From an uncultured Oxalobacter sp. (GTDB lineage Bacteria > Pseudomonadota > Gammaproteobacteria > Burkholderiales > Burkholderiaceae_D), in assembly GCA_905202055.1 (NCBI GenBank), contig CAJKQK010000005.1:1-64000 (forward strand): a stretch of 64,000 nucleotides of DNA. Direction: 5' to 3'. Below the pieces are notes generated by a model. It was given only the letters and a program-made list of their open reading frames with translations, was not told the DNA's origin and did not search any database. How positions within the stretch are numbered: position 1 is the stretch's first letter; every line of letters starts with the position of its first letter. The position numbers and the translations under genes are program-made. Below, piece after piece: positions 8,530-18,229 of this stretch.

Positions 8530-9027
8530 ATGAGACGTCTGTTTTTCATTTTCCTGATCGCCCTGCTGGCATCACCGGTTTACGCAACGCCTGTCCAGGA
8601 TGCTTCCATCGAAAAACTGCTGACATTGACCGATGCGAAAAAAATGTATGACTCAGTTATTGCAGATTCGGATGAAATTGTCGATTCGACTTTGAAACCC
8701 ATGCTGATGCGTGAGAAACCGACTGCCGAACAAAAAGCGTTTGTCGAATCGTTTTTGACGAAATACAAAAAAATAATCAGGGATGAATTGTCATGGGAAA
8801 AAATGATGCCTTCCTATATCCGCATCTATCGTGAGACATTCACCGAAAAAGAACTGAATGACCTGATCGCTTTTTACGAATCGCCGACAGGTAAAATGTT
8901 TGTCAAAAAAACACCCGTCATTCTCGAAAAAACGTCCGCTGTCATGCAGCAGAAAATGGTGTCCATCCTGAGCAGGATGAATGCGATGCTGGAACAAACC
9001 ATGAAGGAATTGCCATCTGGACATTAA
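8530..9027 (+). CDS. periplasmic DUF2059-type protein
   Basis: 165 residues from ATG 8530, preceded by AAGGA about eight bases upstream; a longer open frame runs from 7861 but lacks coding character. A signal peptide (MRRLFFIFLIALL...VYA) precedes a mainly helical domain with the FTEKELNDLIAFYESPTGK segment characteristic of DUF2059 proteins. These are small periplasmic proteins of unknown function found across Proteobacteria. It is divergent from the acylase gene, sharing a 222-bp promoter region. Confidence 0.75.
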   Translation: MRRLFFIFLIALLASPVYATPVQDASIEKLLTLTDAKKMYDSVIADSDEIVDSTLKPMLMREKPTAEQKAFVESFLTKYKKIIRDELSWEKMMPSYIRIYRETFTEKELNDLIAFYESPTGKMFVKKTPVILEKTSAVMQQKMVSILSRMNAMLEQTMKELPSGH

Positions 9028-9168
9028 CGTGGAAAATCGGGATAGAGCGCAGTATGAATGAATTGCGGCACGAAGCCATCCTTTTTGCATCGGAACTGGA
9101 GACATGGTTCGGCAATCAATTCGCAAATGACACTTCCACTGTGGTCAAACGGATGCAAAAAACAAAAC

Positions 9169-9200
9169 GCTCCTGACTGAACCCGGTTCAGGACAGGAGC
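9169..9200 (-). terminator. rho-independent terminator after the zinc-ribbon gene
   Basis: A long hairpin with two seven-pair stems (GCTCCTG/CAGGAGC and CTGAACC/GGTTCAG) separated by a small bulge. Read on the minus strand it continues into GTTTTGTTTTTTG. It lies just past the stop at 9218. Confidence 0.85.
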
Positions 9201-9217
9201 ATTTACAGGACAGCCGA

Positions 9218-9709
9218 TCAATTCAGTTCCGGACTTTCCACTTTCACTGGACGCAATGTCCTGGCATTGCAGAACAGTTTCCATCCGGCCTCCGACCGGT
9301 CCATCTCTCCATCTACAAACGATGCCCTGGATTTCACCAGTTTGCCCTGCCCGTCCTTTTCCGTAAACTGGAAACACAAAACGGAACCATCCATGTTGGA
9401 CTGGACGGATTCAAGCTTCATCGATTGACCGTCGTCTATACGGCTTCTCAGCATCAGTGCTGCCGTCAATGCCCTTCTCTGGAGCTTTTCATCGTGTCGT
9501 TCTTTTGCAATTTCCTCGTAAGGCTTCTCTACCTCATCCATACGCAGATAAAAACTGGTAGCGAAACCGGCAACGATAAGCAGCATGACCACAAGCAATA
9601 TAATCTTGATTTTCTTCCCTCTTTTGGGGCCGAGAGAATCGCAACGTGGACATTTTGGAATATCTTCCTCAATCTCTTCGCCGCAAATCTTACACTTCAC
9701 TTTTGCCAT
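9218..9709 (-). CDS. small membrane protein with N-terminal zinc ribbon
   Basis: 163 residues from the ATG at 9709; an upstream TTG at 9730 is less likely. Two Cys pairs (CKICG and CPRCD) in the first 25 residues form a zinc-ribbon pattern. A basic patch (PKRGKKIK) and a single transmembrane helix (IILLVVMLLIVAGFATSFY) follow, then a roughly 100-residue soluble region that would lie outside the inner membrane. I do not recognise the soluble domain. The topology resembles other bacterial zinc-ribbon-plus-TM proteins of unknown role. It has its own terminator and appears monocistronic. Confidence 0.7.
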   Translation of the reverse strand: MAKVKCKICGEEIEEDIPKCPRCDSLGPKRGKKIKIILLVVMLLIVAGFATSFYLRMDEVEKPYEEIAKERHDEKLQRRALTAALMLRSRIDDGQSMKLESVQSNMDGSVLCFQFTEKDGQGKLVKSRASFVDGEMDRSEAGWKLFCNARTLRPVKVESPELN

Positions 9710-9779
9710 AAGTACACAACCTGTATCCAATTGAAGAAATGATTAGTATATCAATTAATTTCTCCGGAGCGACTCATAT

Positions 9780-10427
9780 TTATCCGTTTTTTCTGGCAAC
9801 CATGCCGATCAGTCCCGACATGCCTGTATGCCTCTGCCCTTCACTGATAAAGGCGTCATACGTTTTCAGCTCAACAATGTCAAGAGAAGCGAAATAGCCG
9901 CGAAGCATTTCTTCAGTGTAAAGATGCTCGGGTATCGAAGGCCCTCCCGTCTTGTATTCCAGCTGTTTTGGAGTATAGCCCTGCAAAATCAGCAAACCGC
10001 CTTTTTTAAGGGTTCGAATGCAATTGGCGAACAGGTGCGAGCGCATATTCGGTGTGGCGAACTGAACGAAAATGACGACAACGACATCGTATTTTTCTTC
10101 CTCCCAGTCCCACTCGTTTACGCCACTGACAAAATAATTGACGGAAACACCCTTTTCCGCAGCCAGTTTTTCCGCCTTTTCAACCGCTTTTTCGGAGAGG
10201 TCAAAAGCATCGACATCGGCACCAAGTGCTGCAGCCCATACGCTGTTCCTGCCCTCACCGTCTGCTACCATCAATACCTTTTTCCCCGGGTGAAAGAAGT
10301 CTTTTTTTTCAACCAGATAGTCATTCGGCTCGGTACCGAAAATATAGTCTGGCTTATCGAAAATCTCATTCCAGACTTTCGCAGGTTTGCTGGCCGGCTT
10401 GCCCATATTTTTATCTCGGTGATACAT
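9780..10427 (-). CDS. class I SAM-dependent methyltransferase
   Basis: 215 residues with a Rossmann methyltransferase core. Motif I is VLMVADGEGRNS, an acidic strand-2 end follows in VDAFDLS, and KYDVVVVIFVQF and LKKGGLLILQGYTPKQL are the later strands. The GEGRNS form of motif I and the GYTPKQL segment resemble TehB/thiol-methyltransferase-like enzymes of the Methyltransf_25/11 type. The substrate is unknown. An alternative start is the ATG at 10406 (MGKPA), which would remove seven residues. No neighbour gives a functional clue. Confidence 0.8.
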   Translation of the reverse strand: MYHRDKNMGKPASKPAKVWNEIFDKPDYIFGTEPNDYLVEKKDFFHPGKKVLMVADGEGRNSVWAAALGADVDAFDLSEKAVEKAEKLAAEKGVSVNYFVSGVNEWDWEEEKYDVVVVIFVQFATPNMRSHLFANCIRTLKKGGLLILQGYTPKQLEYKTGGPSIPEHLYTEEMLRGYFASLDIVELKTYDAFISEGQRHTGMSGLIGMVARKNG

Positions 10428-10540
10428 AAAAAATTAAAATGACCTGATATATCCTGTCAGATTAATACAAAAAAGTCATATTTTCCATTCATAAATGCAT
10501 GGCCTGGAAAATGAACCTCTTTCAAGAACATCAATCAAAA

Positions 10541-10567
10541 AAAAGCGCCGGCATGCCCGGCGCTTTT
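10541..10567 (-). terminator. strong bidirectional-looking terminator hairpin
   Basis: Perfect 11-pair stem AAAAGCGCCGG/CCGGCGCTTTT with a five-base loop. On the minus strand it runs into eight T residues. It lies 18 bases after the stop of the 57-residue reading frame, which supports that frame as a real gene. Confidence 0.85.
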
Positions 10568-10584
10568 GCATTGGCATATTATTT

Positions 10585-10758
10585 TCAATGCAAATCCTTG
10601 CGTGGAGAATGTTTGGAATTTTCCTGAAATTCATCATTCTGTCCCTGGCGACGATCCGGTGTCCCACGAGGTTTGGATCGTCGTTCAGCAACACGTCGTT
10701 CCCGGAATTCATTCAATTCCTGGCTGGCTTTTTCATATAAATCTTTCGGCTTGTCCAT
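10585..10758 (-). CDS. 57-residue highly charged small protein
   Basis: Reading the minus strand from ATG 10758 to TGA 10585 gives a 57-residue protein starting MDKPKDLYEKASQELNEF, rich in Arg, Glu, Lys and Gln, with an amphipathic helical first half and a polar Pro/Arg tail (RSKPRGTPDRRQ). A GGGA box sits about seven bases before the ATG, and a strong terminator follows the stop directly. This gene-plus-terminator layout argues for a real transcript. No domain is recognised. The composition (small, charged, no membrane segment) would suit a nucleic-acid- or ribosome-associated protein, but that is only a guess. Longer overlapping frames on either strand look like shadows. Confidence 0.6.
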   Translation of the reverse strand: MDKPKDLYEKASQELNEFRERRVAERRSKPRGTPDRRQGQNDEFQENSKHSPRKDLH

Positions 10759-10922
10759 TTCGTTGTCCCATCATGTAAAAATAAGCGATCCTCAATCAAG
10801 CATCAAAATCGGCCGTTTCCGGAAACCTTCGATGATTTCCCTTGATCAACATATTAACTTCGGATTCATACCCGACATTTGAAATGGATCAAACGTATCA
10901 AATATTTCCCCTTGTCAAAATT

Positions 10923-13379
10923 TTAAAGATCAATCGGCTCCACATTCCAGATATTGCGGGCATATTCCGAAATGGCACGATCCGCCGAGAAATATCCCAC
11001 ACCGGCCACATTGGCGATCGCTTTCGTATCCCACCGGATCGTCTGGCGATACAGGGTATCCACCTGTTTTTGCGTTGCCATGTAACTTTCATAGTCCGCC
11101 AGCACCAGATAACGATCCCCGTAATTGATCAGTGAATCGTAAATGGCCCTGAACCGTCCCGGTTCATCCGGCGAAAAGAAGCCGTCACGAATCTGGTCCA
11201 GAGCCTGTTTCAATTCGGGAATCCGTTCGTAATACTCCCGTGGCTGGTAATTATTGGCCTTTATCTGCTCGACCTGTTCCGCCGTATTCCCGAAAATGAA
11301 TATATTGTCCGATCCGACACGTTCCATGATTTCGATATTGGCACCATCCAGCGTACCGATCGTCAATGCGCCATTCGCCGCCAGTTTCATGTTGCCCGTA
11401 CCGGACGCCTCGGTACCGGCCATTGAAATCTGTTCGGACAAATCCGCTGCCGGAATGATCATTTCAGCCAGGCTCACCCCATAATTCGGAATGAACACTA
11501 CTTTCAGCTTGTCACCGATATCCTTGTCATTGTTGACCTTGACGGCAACATCATTGATCAGCTTGATAATGTCTTTTGCCATCTGATAAGCCGATGCAGC
11601 CTTCCCTGCAAAAATGATTGAACGAGGTACCCAGTTGACGTCCGGGTTGGCCTTGATCTGGTTATAGCGCGTAATGACATGCAACACGTTCAACAGCTGA
11701 CGCTTGTATTCATGAATCCGTTTGATCTGGACATCGAAGAGGGAGTCCGGATTCAGGTTCACGTTCAAAACATTTCTGACCCAGCGTGCCAGCCGTTGCT
11801 TGTTCTGGCGCTTGACGGCCTTGAAGCTGCCCAGGAAAGCAGGGTCGTTTGCATAAGGTTTCAGACGGCCGATTTCTTCAAAATGCCGACGCCAGTTTTT
11901 GCCGATCCGGTCGTCGATCAGTTCGGATAAAAACGGATTGGCCTGCGACAGCCAACGGCGCGGCGTAATGCCGTTCGTGACATTCGTGAACCGTTCCGGA
12001 AAGATCCGGGCAAAATCGGCGAAAATCGACTCTTTCATCAGTTCCGAATGCAATTCCGACACACCGTTGACCTTATGGCTGGCGACGACAGCCAGATAAG
12101 CCATCCGGACACGGCGTTCGCCCGCTTCATCCACCAGTGAAACCCTTCGCAAAAGATCATTGTCGTTTTCAAATTTCTGCGCAACCATCGACAGAAATTC
12201 GTTATTGATATCGAAAATAATCATCAGATGGCGGGGCAGGATACGACCCAGCATTTCAACTGTCCAGGTTTCGAGCGCTTCGCTCATCAGGGTATGGTTG
12301 GTATAGGAGAAAATCTGCTGTGCCAGCGACCATGCCTGTTTGAACGATACACCCTGTTCGTCCACGAGAATGCGAATCAGTTCCGGAACAGCCAATACGG
12401 GATGGGTATCGTTCAGATGGATGGAAATCGTTTCGGCCAGATTGTCAAAACTGGCGTGGTTGAGCTGATGGCGACGGATCAGATCCTGCAAACTTGCCGA
12501 AACAAAGAAATATTCCTGCATCAGGCGCAATTCCCTGCCCGAGGCCGTCGAATCATCCGGATAGAGCACACGGGTCACGTTTTCGGACATGTTTTTCGCT
12601 TCAACGGCTCCCGCATAGTTGCCCTTGTTGAAAGCGGACAGATTGATTTCCGATGTCGCCTTGGCCGACCACAGGCGCAAAGTCGTTGCACACTCGGTGT
12701 CATAACCCGGGATAATGGTATCGTACGCCATTGCCAGAACGCGATGGGAATCCACCCAGCGTGCCCGGCCATTCTGCTGTTCGACATGGCCGCCATACCG
12801 GACATTGAACTGCAATTCGGGACGCGGGAATTCCCAGGGATTGCCTCTGGTCAGCAACCAGTAATCGGGCGTTTCCACCTGATACCCGTCGATGATTTCC
12901 TGCTTGAACATGCCGTAGTCATAACGGATACCATACCCGATATTGGCAATATTCAGAGTTGCCATCGCATCCAGAAAACAGGCTGCCAGACGTCCAAGCC
13001 CCCCATTACCCAACGCGGCGTCAGGCTCATAACTGGTGATCTCTTCCATATCGACAGCCAGATCCCGCAAGGCTTCTTCCATATCCTCCCTGATGTCGAG
13101 ACATTCCAGCGCATTCTGGAAAGTACGCCCGATCAGAAATTCCATCGAAAGGTAATATACAACCTTGCTGTTTTGCGTATAGTAGGCCGTATTCGATTTC
13201 ATCCAGCGTTCGACGAGCCTGTTACGCACAGCCAGTTCAGCCGCCAGCAACCAGTCGCCGCGCGTTGCCGTCAGGGGAATTTTGCCCGACCGGTAGCGCA
13301 GATTGTTCGAGATGGAACGCTTCAACGCTTCCACATCGCTGGCCAGATATCCTTCATGCAAAGGCTTTTCCATACTCAT
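10923..13379 (-). CDS. glgP: glycogen/alpha-glucan phosphorylase
   Basis: 818 residues from ATG 13379, which has a GGAG box five bases upstream; the open frame extends further but E. coli GlgP is 815 residues, so this start fits. The PLP-lysine region reads [20 protein letters not shown], diagnostic for the family. Glucan-phosphorylase segments such as [17 protein letters not shown] and [11 protein letters not shown] are also intact. It releases glucose-1-phosphate from the non-reducing ends of cytosolic glycogen. It is the last gene of the glycogen operon, separated from glgA by 216 bp containing direct repeats, so separate control is possible. Confidence 0.97.
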   Translation of the reverse strand: MSMEKPLHEGYLASDVEALKRSISNNLRYRSGKIPLTATRGDWLLAAELAVRNRLVERWMKSNTAYYTQNSKVVYYLSMEFLIGRTFQNALECLDIREDMEEALRDLAVDMEEITSYEPDAALGNGGLGRLAACFLDAMATLNIANIGYGIRYDYGMFKQEIIDGYQVETPDYWLLTRGNPWEFPRPELQFNVRYGGHVEQQNGRARWVDSHRVLAMAYDTIIPGYDTECATTLRLWSAKATSEINLSAFNKGNYAGAVEAKNMSENVTRVLYPDDSTASGRELRLMQEYFFVSASLQDLIRRHQLNHASFDNLAETISIHLNDTHPVLAVPELIRILVDEQGVSFKQAWSLAQQIFSYTNHTLMSEALETWTVEMLGRILPRHLMIIFDINNEFLSMVAQKFENDNDLLRRVSLVDEAGERRVRMAYLAVVASHKVNGVSELHSELMKESIFADFARIFPERFTNVTNGITPRRWLSQANPFLSELIDDRIGKNWRRHFEEIGRLKPYANDPAFLGSFKAVKRQNKQRLARWVRNVLNVNLNPDSLFDVQIKRIHEYKRQLLNVLHVITRYNQIKANPDVNWVPRSIIFAGKAASAYQMAKDIIKLINDVAVKVNNDKDIGDKLKVVFIPNYGVSLAEMIIPAADLSEQISMAGTEASGTGNMKLAANGALTIGTLDGANIEIMERVGSDNIFIFGNTAEQVEQIKANNYQPREYYERIPELKQALDQIRDGFFSPDEPGRFRAIYDSLINYGDRYLVLADYESYMATQKQVDTLYRQTIRWDTKAIANVAGVGYFSADRAISEYARNIWNVEPIDL

Positions 13380-13543
13380 ATTTTCTCCAAAGAAATCCGG
13401 GGCAAAAAACGCTTGTGAACGCCGTATTCTGAAACTGGATTCAATCATATGACCGATTGAAAAGAAGATTCGTTAATTACACGGCACATGATAAGAAATA
13501 TAACCGTTCAGACAGTTTTCCTGCAAGTGCATCACTCAAGCAT

Positions 13544-13588
13544 TTTCATGAAAAATCGGCGCATTTCAAAGCAATTTCATGAAAAATC
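13544..13588. repeat. direct repeat of a palindromic 14-mer between glgA and glgP
   Basis: The 14-mer TTTCATGAAAAATC occurs at 13544-13557 and again at 13575-13588, a spacing of 31 bp, close to three helical turns. Each copy contains the palindrome TTTCATGAAA. It lies in the 216-bp gap just after the glgA stop and upstream of glgP on the transcribed strand. It may be a regulator-binding site. Confidence 0.55.
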
Positions 13589-13595
13589 ATGTTTT

Positions 13596-15056
13596 TTAAC
13601 GAATTTTTATTTGTTTGTAGAGTGAAACGTACTGTTCTGCAGAGTGCCTCCAGCTGAATGATTGCTGCATGCCGTGTTTCTGGACCTTTCTCCATTTGGC
13701 CGGTTTGCCGAAAAGCGCGAACGCCCGCAGAACCGCCGACTCGAATGCGGAAACATCGAACTGCCCGAAAGAAAAGCCCGTCGCCGTGTTTTCCGCCAGA
13801 TTCTCCAGCGTGCAATCGGTTACCGTATCGGCGAGCCCTCCGACACGGTGAACCAGTGGCAAGGTTCCATAAAGCGAACCGTACATCTGGACGAGCCCGC
13901 AAGGTTCATATCGGGAAGGAACCATGACGACATCGCTTCCGGCAAAGATGCGGTGTGCCCTCAATTCATCGTAACCGATACGAACGGCGACCTGGCCGGG
14001 ATAAACGCGAGCAAAATTCCCGAACTGTTCTTCCAGCCAGCGTTCGCCATTTCCCATAATGACGACCTGACCACCATTGGCGATAATCGCATTCATGCCC
14101 TCGACAACCAGATTCAACCCTTTTTGGGAAGCAAAACGGCTGATGACACAAAAGACCGGTTTGTCATCCTGCGGCTCAAGTCCCATTTCTTTTTGCAGGG
14201 CCAGACGGCATTTTTTCTTTCCTGTCATTGACCGTACCGAATAGCGGGCATCGATATTCGTATCCGTTTTTGGATTCCACTGACTGGTATCAACGCCATT
14301 TAAAATGCCAACGAGATCATCCGAACGACATTGTACGATTCCGCCCATGCCACAGGATTGCTCACCATGCTGGATTTCTTCAGCATAGGTCGGACTGACA
14401 GTCGTTAATTTGTCGGCATAATAGAAACCTGCCTTCAGAAAAGATACCTGTCCGTAGAATTCGATACCGTCGGGATTTAACATGGAAAACGGCAAATCCA
14501 GCTCACTGAACGTATAGGACGGGAAATTACCCTGATAAGCCATATTGTGAACGGTGAATACAGTTCCGACCGTTCTTTGGCCACTGTTCCATTCAAGTGC
14601 CTTGATATAGGCAAATGCCAGACCCGCATGCCAGTCGTGCCCATGAACGATATCCGGCTTCCAGAACCAGTCGAATCCTTCGACGATTCTTGCGGTGCAC
14701 CAGCCTAAAAGGGCAAACCGCAGATGATTGTCAGCGTATGGCTGTCCATTCGGGTCGTTATAAGGATTGCCCTGGCGGTCATAAAGATCAGGTGCATCGA
14801 TGTAATAGACTGGAATACCCGTGTCCGGCATTTTTCCGAACATCAGTTTGACGGAACGCGCCCCGAATTTGGCTGGCAGCTCTGCAACAAGATGTTGATC
14901 GAAAATACCATGCTTGAATTCAGGAAACCCCGGCACCAGCATCCGGACATCGCACCCCTCTTTATTGAGTTCGGCAGGCAACGCAGCAGTGACATCCGCC
15001 AGACCGCCGGTTTTCAGTAATGGGAAAATTTCGGAACAAACGTGTAAAACCCGCAT
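13596..15056 (-). CDS. glgA: glycogen synthase (ADP-glucose type)
   Basis: 486 residues, close to the bacterial GlgA length. The N-terminal ADP-glucose-binding motif KTGGLADV is at residues 16-23, and the C-terminal GT-B half carries PSRYEPCGLVQMYG with the conserved acid of the nucleotide-sugar site. It elongates alpha-1,4-glucan chains from ADP-glucose in the cytosol. The gene starts 33 bp after glgC, the usual order for supply then use of ADP-glucose, and is certainly in the same transcript. Confidence 0.97.
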   Translation of the reverse strand: MRVLHVCSEIFPLLKTGGLADVTAALPAELNKEGCDVRMLVPGFPEFKHGIFDQHLVAELPAKFGARSVKLMFGKMPDTGIPVYYIDAPDLYDRQGNPYNDPNGQPYADNHLRFALLGWCTARIVEGFDWFWKPDIVHGHDWHAGLAFAYIKALEWNSGQRTVGTVFTVHNMAYQGNFPSYTFSELDLPFSMLNPDGIEFYGQVSFLKAGFYYADKLTTVSPTYAEEIQHGEQSCGMGGIVQCRSDDLVGILNGVDTSQWNPKTDTNIDARYSVRSMTGKKKCRLALQKEMGLEPQDDKPVFCVISRFASQKGLNLVVEGMNAIIANGGQVVIMGNGERWLEEQFGNFARVYPGQVAVRIGYDELRAHRIFAGSDVVMVPSRYEPCGLVQMYGSLYGTLPLVHRVGGLADTVTDCTLENLAENTATGFSFGQFDVSAFESAVLRAFALFGKPAKWRKVQKHGMQQSFSWRHSAEQYVSLYKQIKIR

Positions 15057-15089
15057 CGGTGACCTTTTTTCCTGTCGTGTTCAACTGAT

Positions 15090-16391
15090 TTATTCAACTT
15101 TGGGTATATGTTCAAAATTGTAGAGTTTGGCAAACATTTCCTGTGTAACCAGGACAACACCATTGGGACTCCTGTAAAAGCGCTGTGCATCCAGTTCCGG
15201 GTCTTCACCGATAATCGTTCCCTCCGGAATCCGGCATCCCCTGTCGATGACGACCTTCTTCAGCTTCGATCCCTGCCCGATCTCACAATTCGGCAAAACG
15301 ACGACCTGATCGAGATTACAGAAAGCCTGCACTCTCACCTTTGAGAAAAGAATCGTATTGGACATTTTGGAACCGCAGACAATACAGCCTCCGGAAACCA
15401 TCGTATTGGAAATGACGCCATCCATTCCATGTGGATCGGGGACGAATTTGGCGGGAGGTTCCTGCTCCTGATAGGTCCAGATCGGCCAGTCCTCATCGTA
15501 AATGTTCAGTTGAGGCATGTTCGACGTCAAATCCAGATTGGCTGACCAGAAAGAATCGATCGTTCCCACATCGCGCCAGTATGGAGGAACGAACTGTGCC
15601 GATGGAACGCAGGACATCGAGAAATAGTGGGCCATCGCATTGCCCTGACCGACGATTTTAGGAATGATGTCCTTGCCGAAATCATGGGATGAGGTATTGT
15701 CTCCACAATCATCATCCAGCAAGCGATAAAGATAATCGGCATTGAAAACATAAATGCCCATGCTCGCCAGAGCCTTGCCCGGATTGTCCGGCATACCCGG
15801 TGGATCGGCCGGTTTTTCGAGAAAACGGGTGATTTTCCGGTTTTCATCTACATCCATGACGCCGAAACCGGTCGCATCTTCCCTGGGTACTTCGATGCAC
15901 GCCACTGTACAGGGCGACTTGCTTTCCACATGATCCAGAAGCAGCATCGAATAATCCATTTTATAGATATGATCGCCAGCCAGAACCAGAATGTATTCCG
16001 GCTCATACGAACGCAAGATACCCTTGTTCTGGGCGACGGCATCCGCCGTTCCCCGATACCACAGCCCCTCTTCCATCTGTTGGCCGGCAGGCATCAGATC
16101 GACGAATTCGTTCTGTTCTCCCCGCAGAAAACTCCAGCCACGCTGCAAATGCCGGATGAGTGAATGAGGACGATACTGAGTAATGACGCCGACACGGCGT
16201 ATCCCTGAATTGATGCAATTGGACAGGGCGAAATCGATAATACGGAACTTGCCGCCGAAATAGACTGCGGGCTTGGCCCGGTTATCGGTTAACTGATGAA
16301 GTCTGGTACCACGACCACCCGCCAGAACCAGAGCGACAGTACGCTTGGGCAACTGGCTCGCCACAAGCATTTTATCTTCGACAAATCTCAT
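15090..16391 (-). CDS. glgC: glucose-1-phosphate adenylyltransferase
   Basis: 433 residues, very close to E. coli GlgC (431). The nucleotidyltransferase signature [11 protein letters not shown] is near residue 22, followed by [15 protein letters not shown], and the C-terminal left-handed beta-helix region is present. It makes ADP-glucose from ATP and glucose-1-phosphate, the committed step of bacterial glycogen synthesis, and members are usually allosterically controlled by glycolytic intermediates. A GGGGAG box lies four bases before ATG 16391. It sits 33 bp upstream of glgA and 114 bp downstream of pgm. Confidence 0.97.
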   Translation of the reverse strand: MRFVEDKMLVASQLPKRTVALVLAGGRGTRLHQLTDNRAKPAVYFGGKFRIIDFALSNCINSGIRRVGVITQYRPHSLIRHLQRGWSFLRGEQNEFVDLMPAGQQMEEGLWYRGTADAVAQNKGILRSYEPEYILVLAGDHIYKMDYSMLLLDHVESKSPCTVACIEVPREDATGFGVMDVDENRKITRFLEKPADPPGMPDNPGKALASMGIYVFNADYLYRLLDDDCGDNTSSHDFGKDIIPKIVGQGNAMAHYFSMSCVPSAQFVPPYWRDVGTIDSFWSANLDLTSNMPQLNIYDEDWPIWTYQEQEPPAKFVPDPHGMDGVISNTMVSGGCIVCGSKMSNTILFSKVRVQAFCNLDQVVVLPNCEIGQGSKLKKVVIDRGCRIPEGTIIGEDPELDAQRFYRSPNGVVLVTQEMFAKLYNFEHIPKVE

Positions 16392-16448
16392 TCTGCTCCC
16401 CGTTGCGATTCAATTTTTATTATCGAAAACCTACCGCTTATATTCTTC

Positions 16449-16482
16449 AATTTAACATACATTCATGTCTGTATGTTAAATT
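16449..16482. promoter_or_regulatory. 12-bp perfect inverted repeat upstream of glgC
   Basis: AATTTAACATAC at 16449-16460 and its exact reverse complement at 16471-16482, with a 10-base spacer, in the pgm-glgC gap. The arms are AT-rich and no T-run follows on the minus strand, so an operator is more likely than a simple terminator. Confidence 0.6.
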
Positions 16483-16505
16483 TGCCTGCTGTGTTACAAA
16501 AAACC

Positions 16506-18167
<1,662 letters not shown>

Positions 18168-18178
18168 TCAGATACCTC

Positions 18179-18193
18179 TGTACAGGCTGTACA
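18179..18193. promoter_or_regulatory. short palindrome TGTACAG-G-CTGTACA upstream of pgm
   Basis: Seven-base arms with one central base, about 48 bp upstream of the pgm start in the 98-bp glgX-pgm gap. A third half-site-like CTGTAC occurs at 18205-18210. It has the shape of a repressor operator; the binding protein is unknown. Confidence 0.5.
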
Positions 18194-18229
18194 CTCATAA
18201 CAGACTGTACTGTCATCTTAGCAAGATTG

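Noticed and set aside
12228..13418. 396-residue plus-strand open frame
   Set aside because: It lies opposite glgP, has no ribosome-binding site and reads as the complement of conserved glgP codons.
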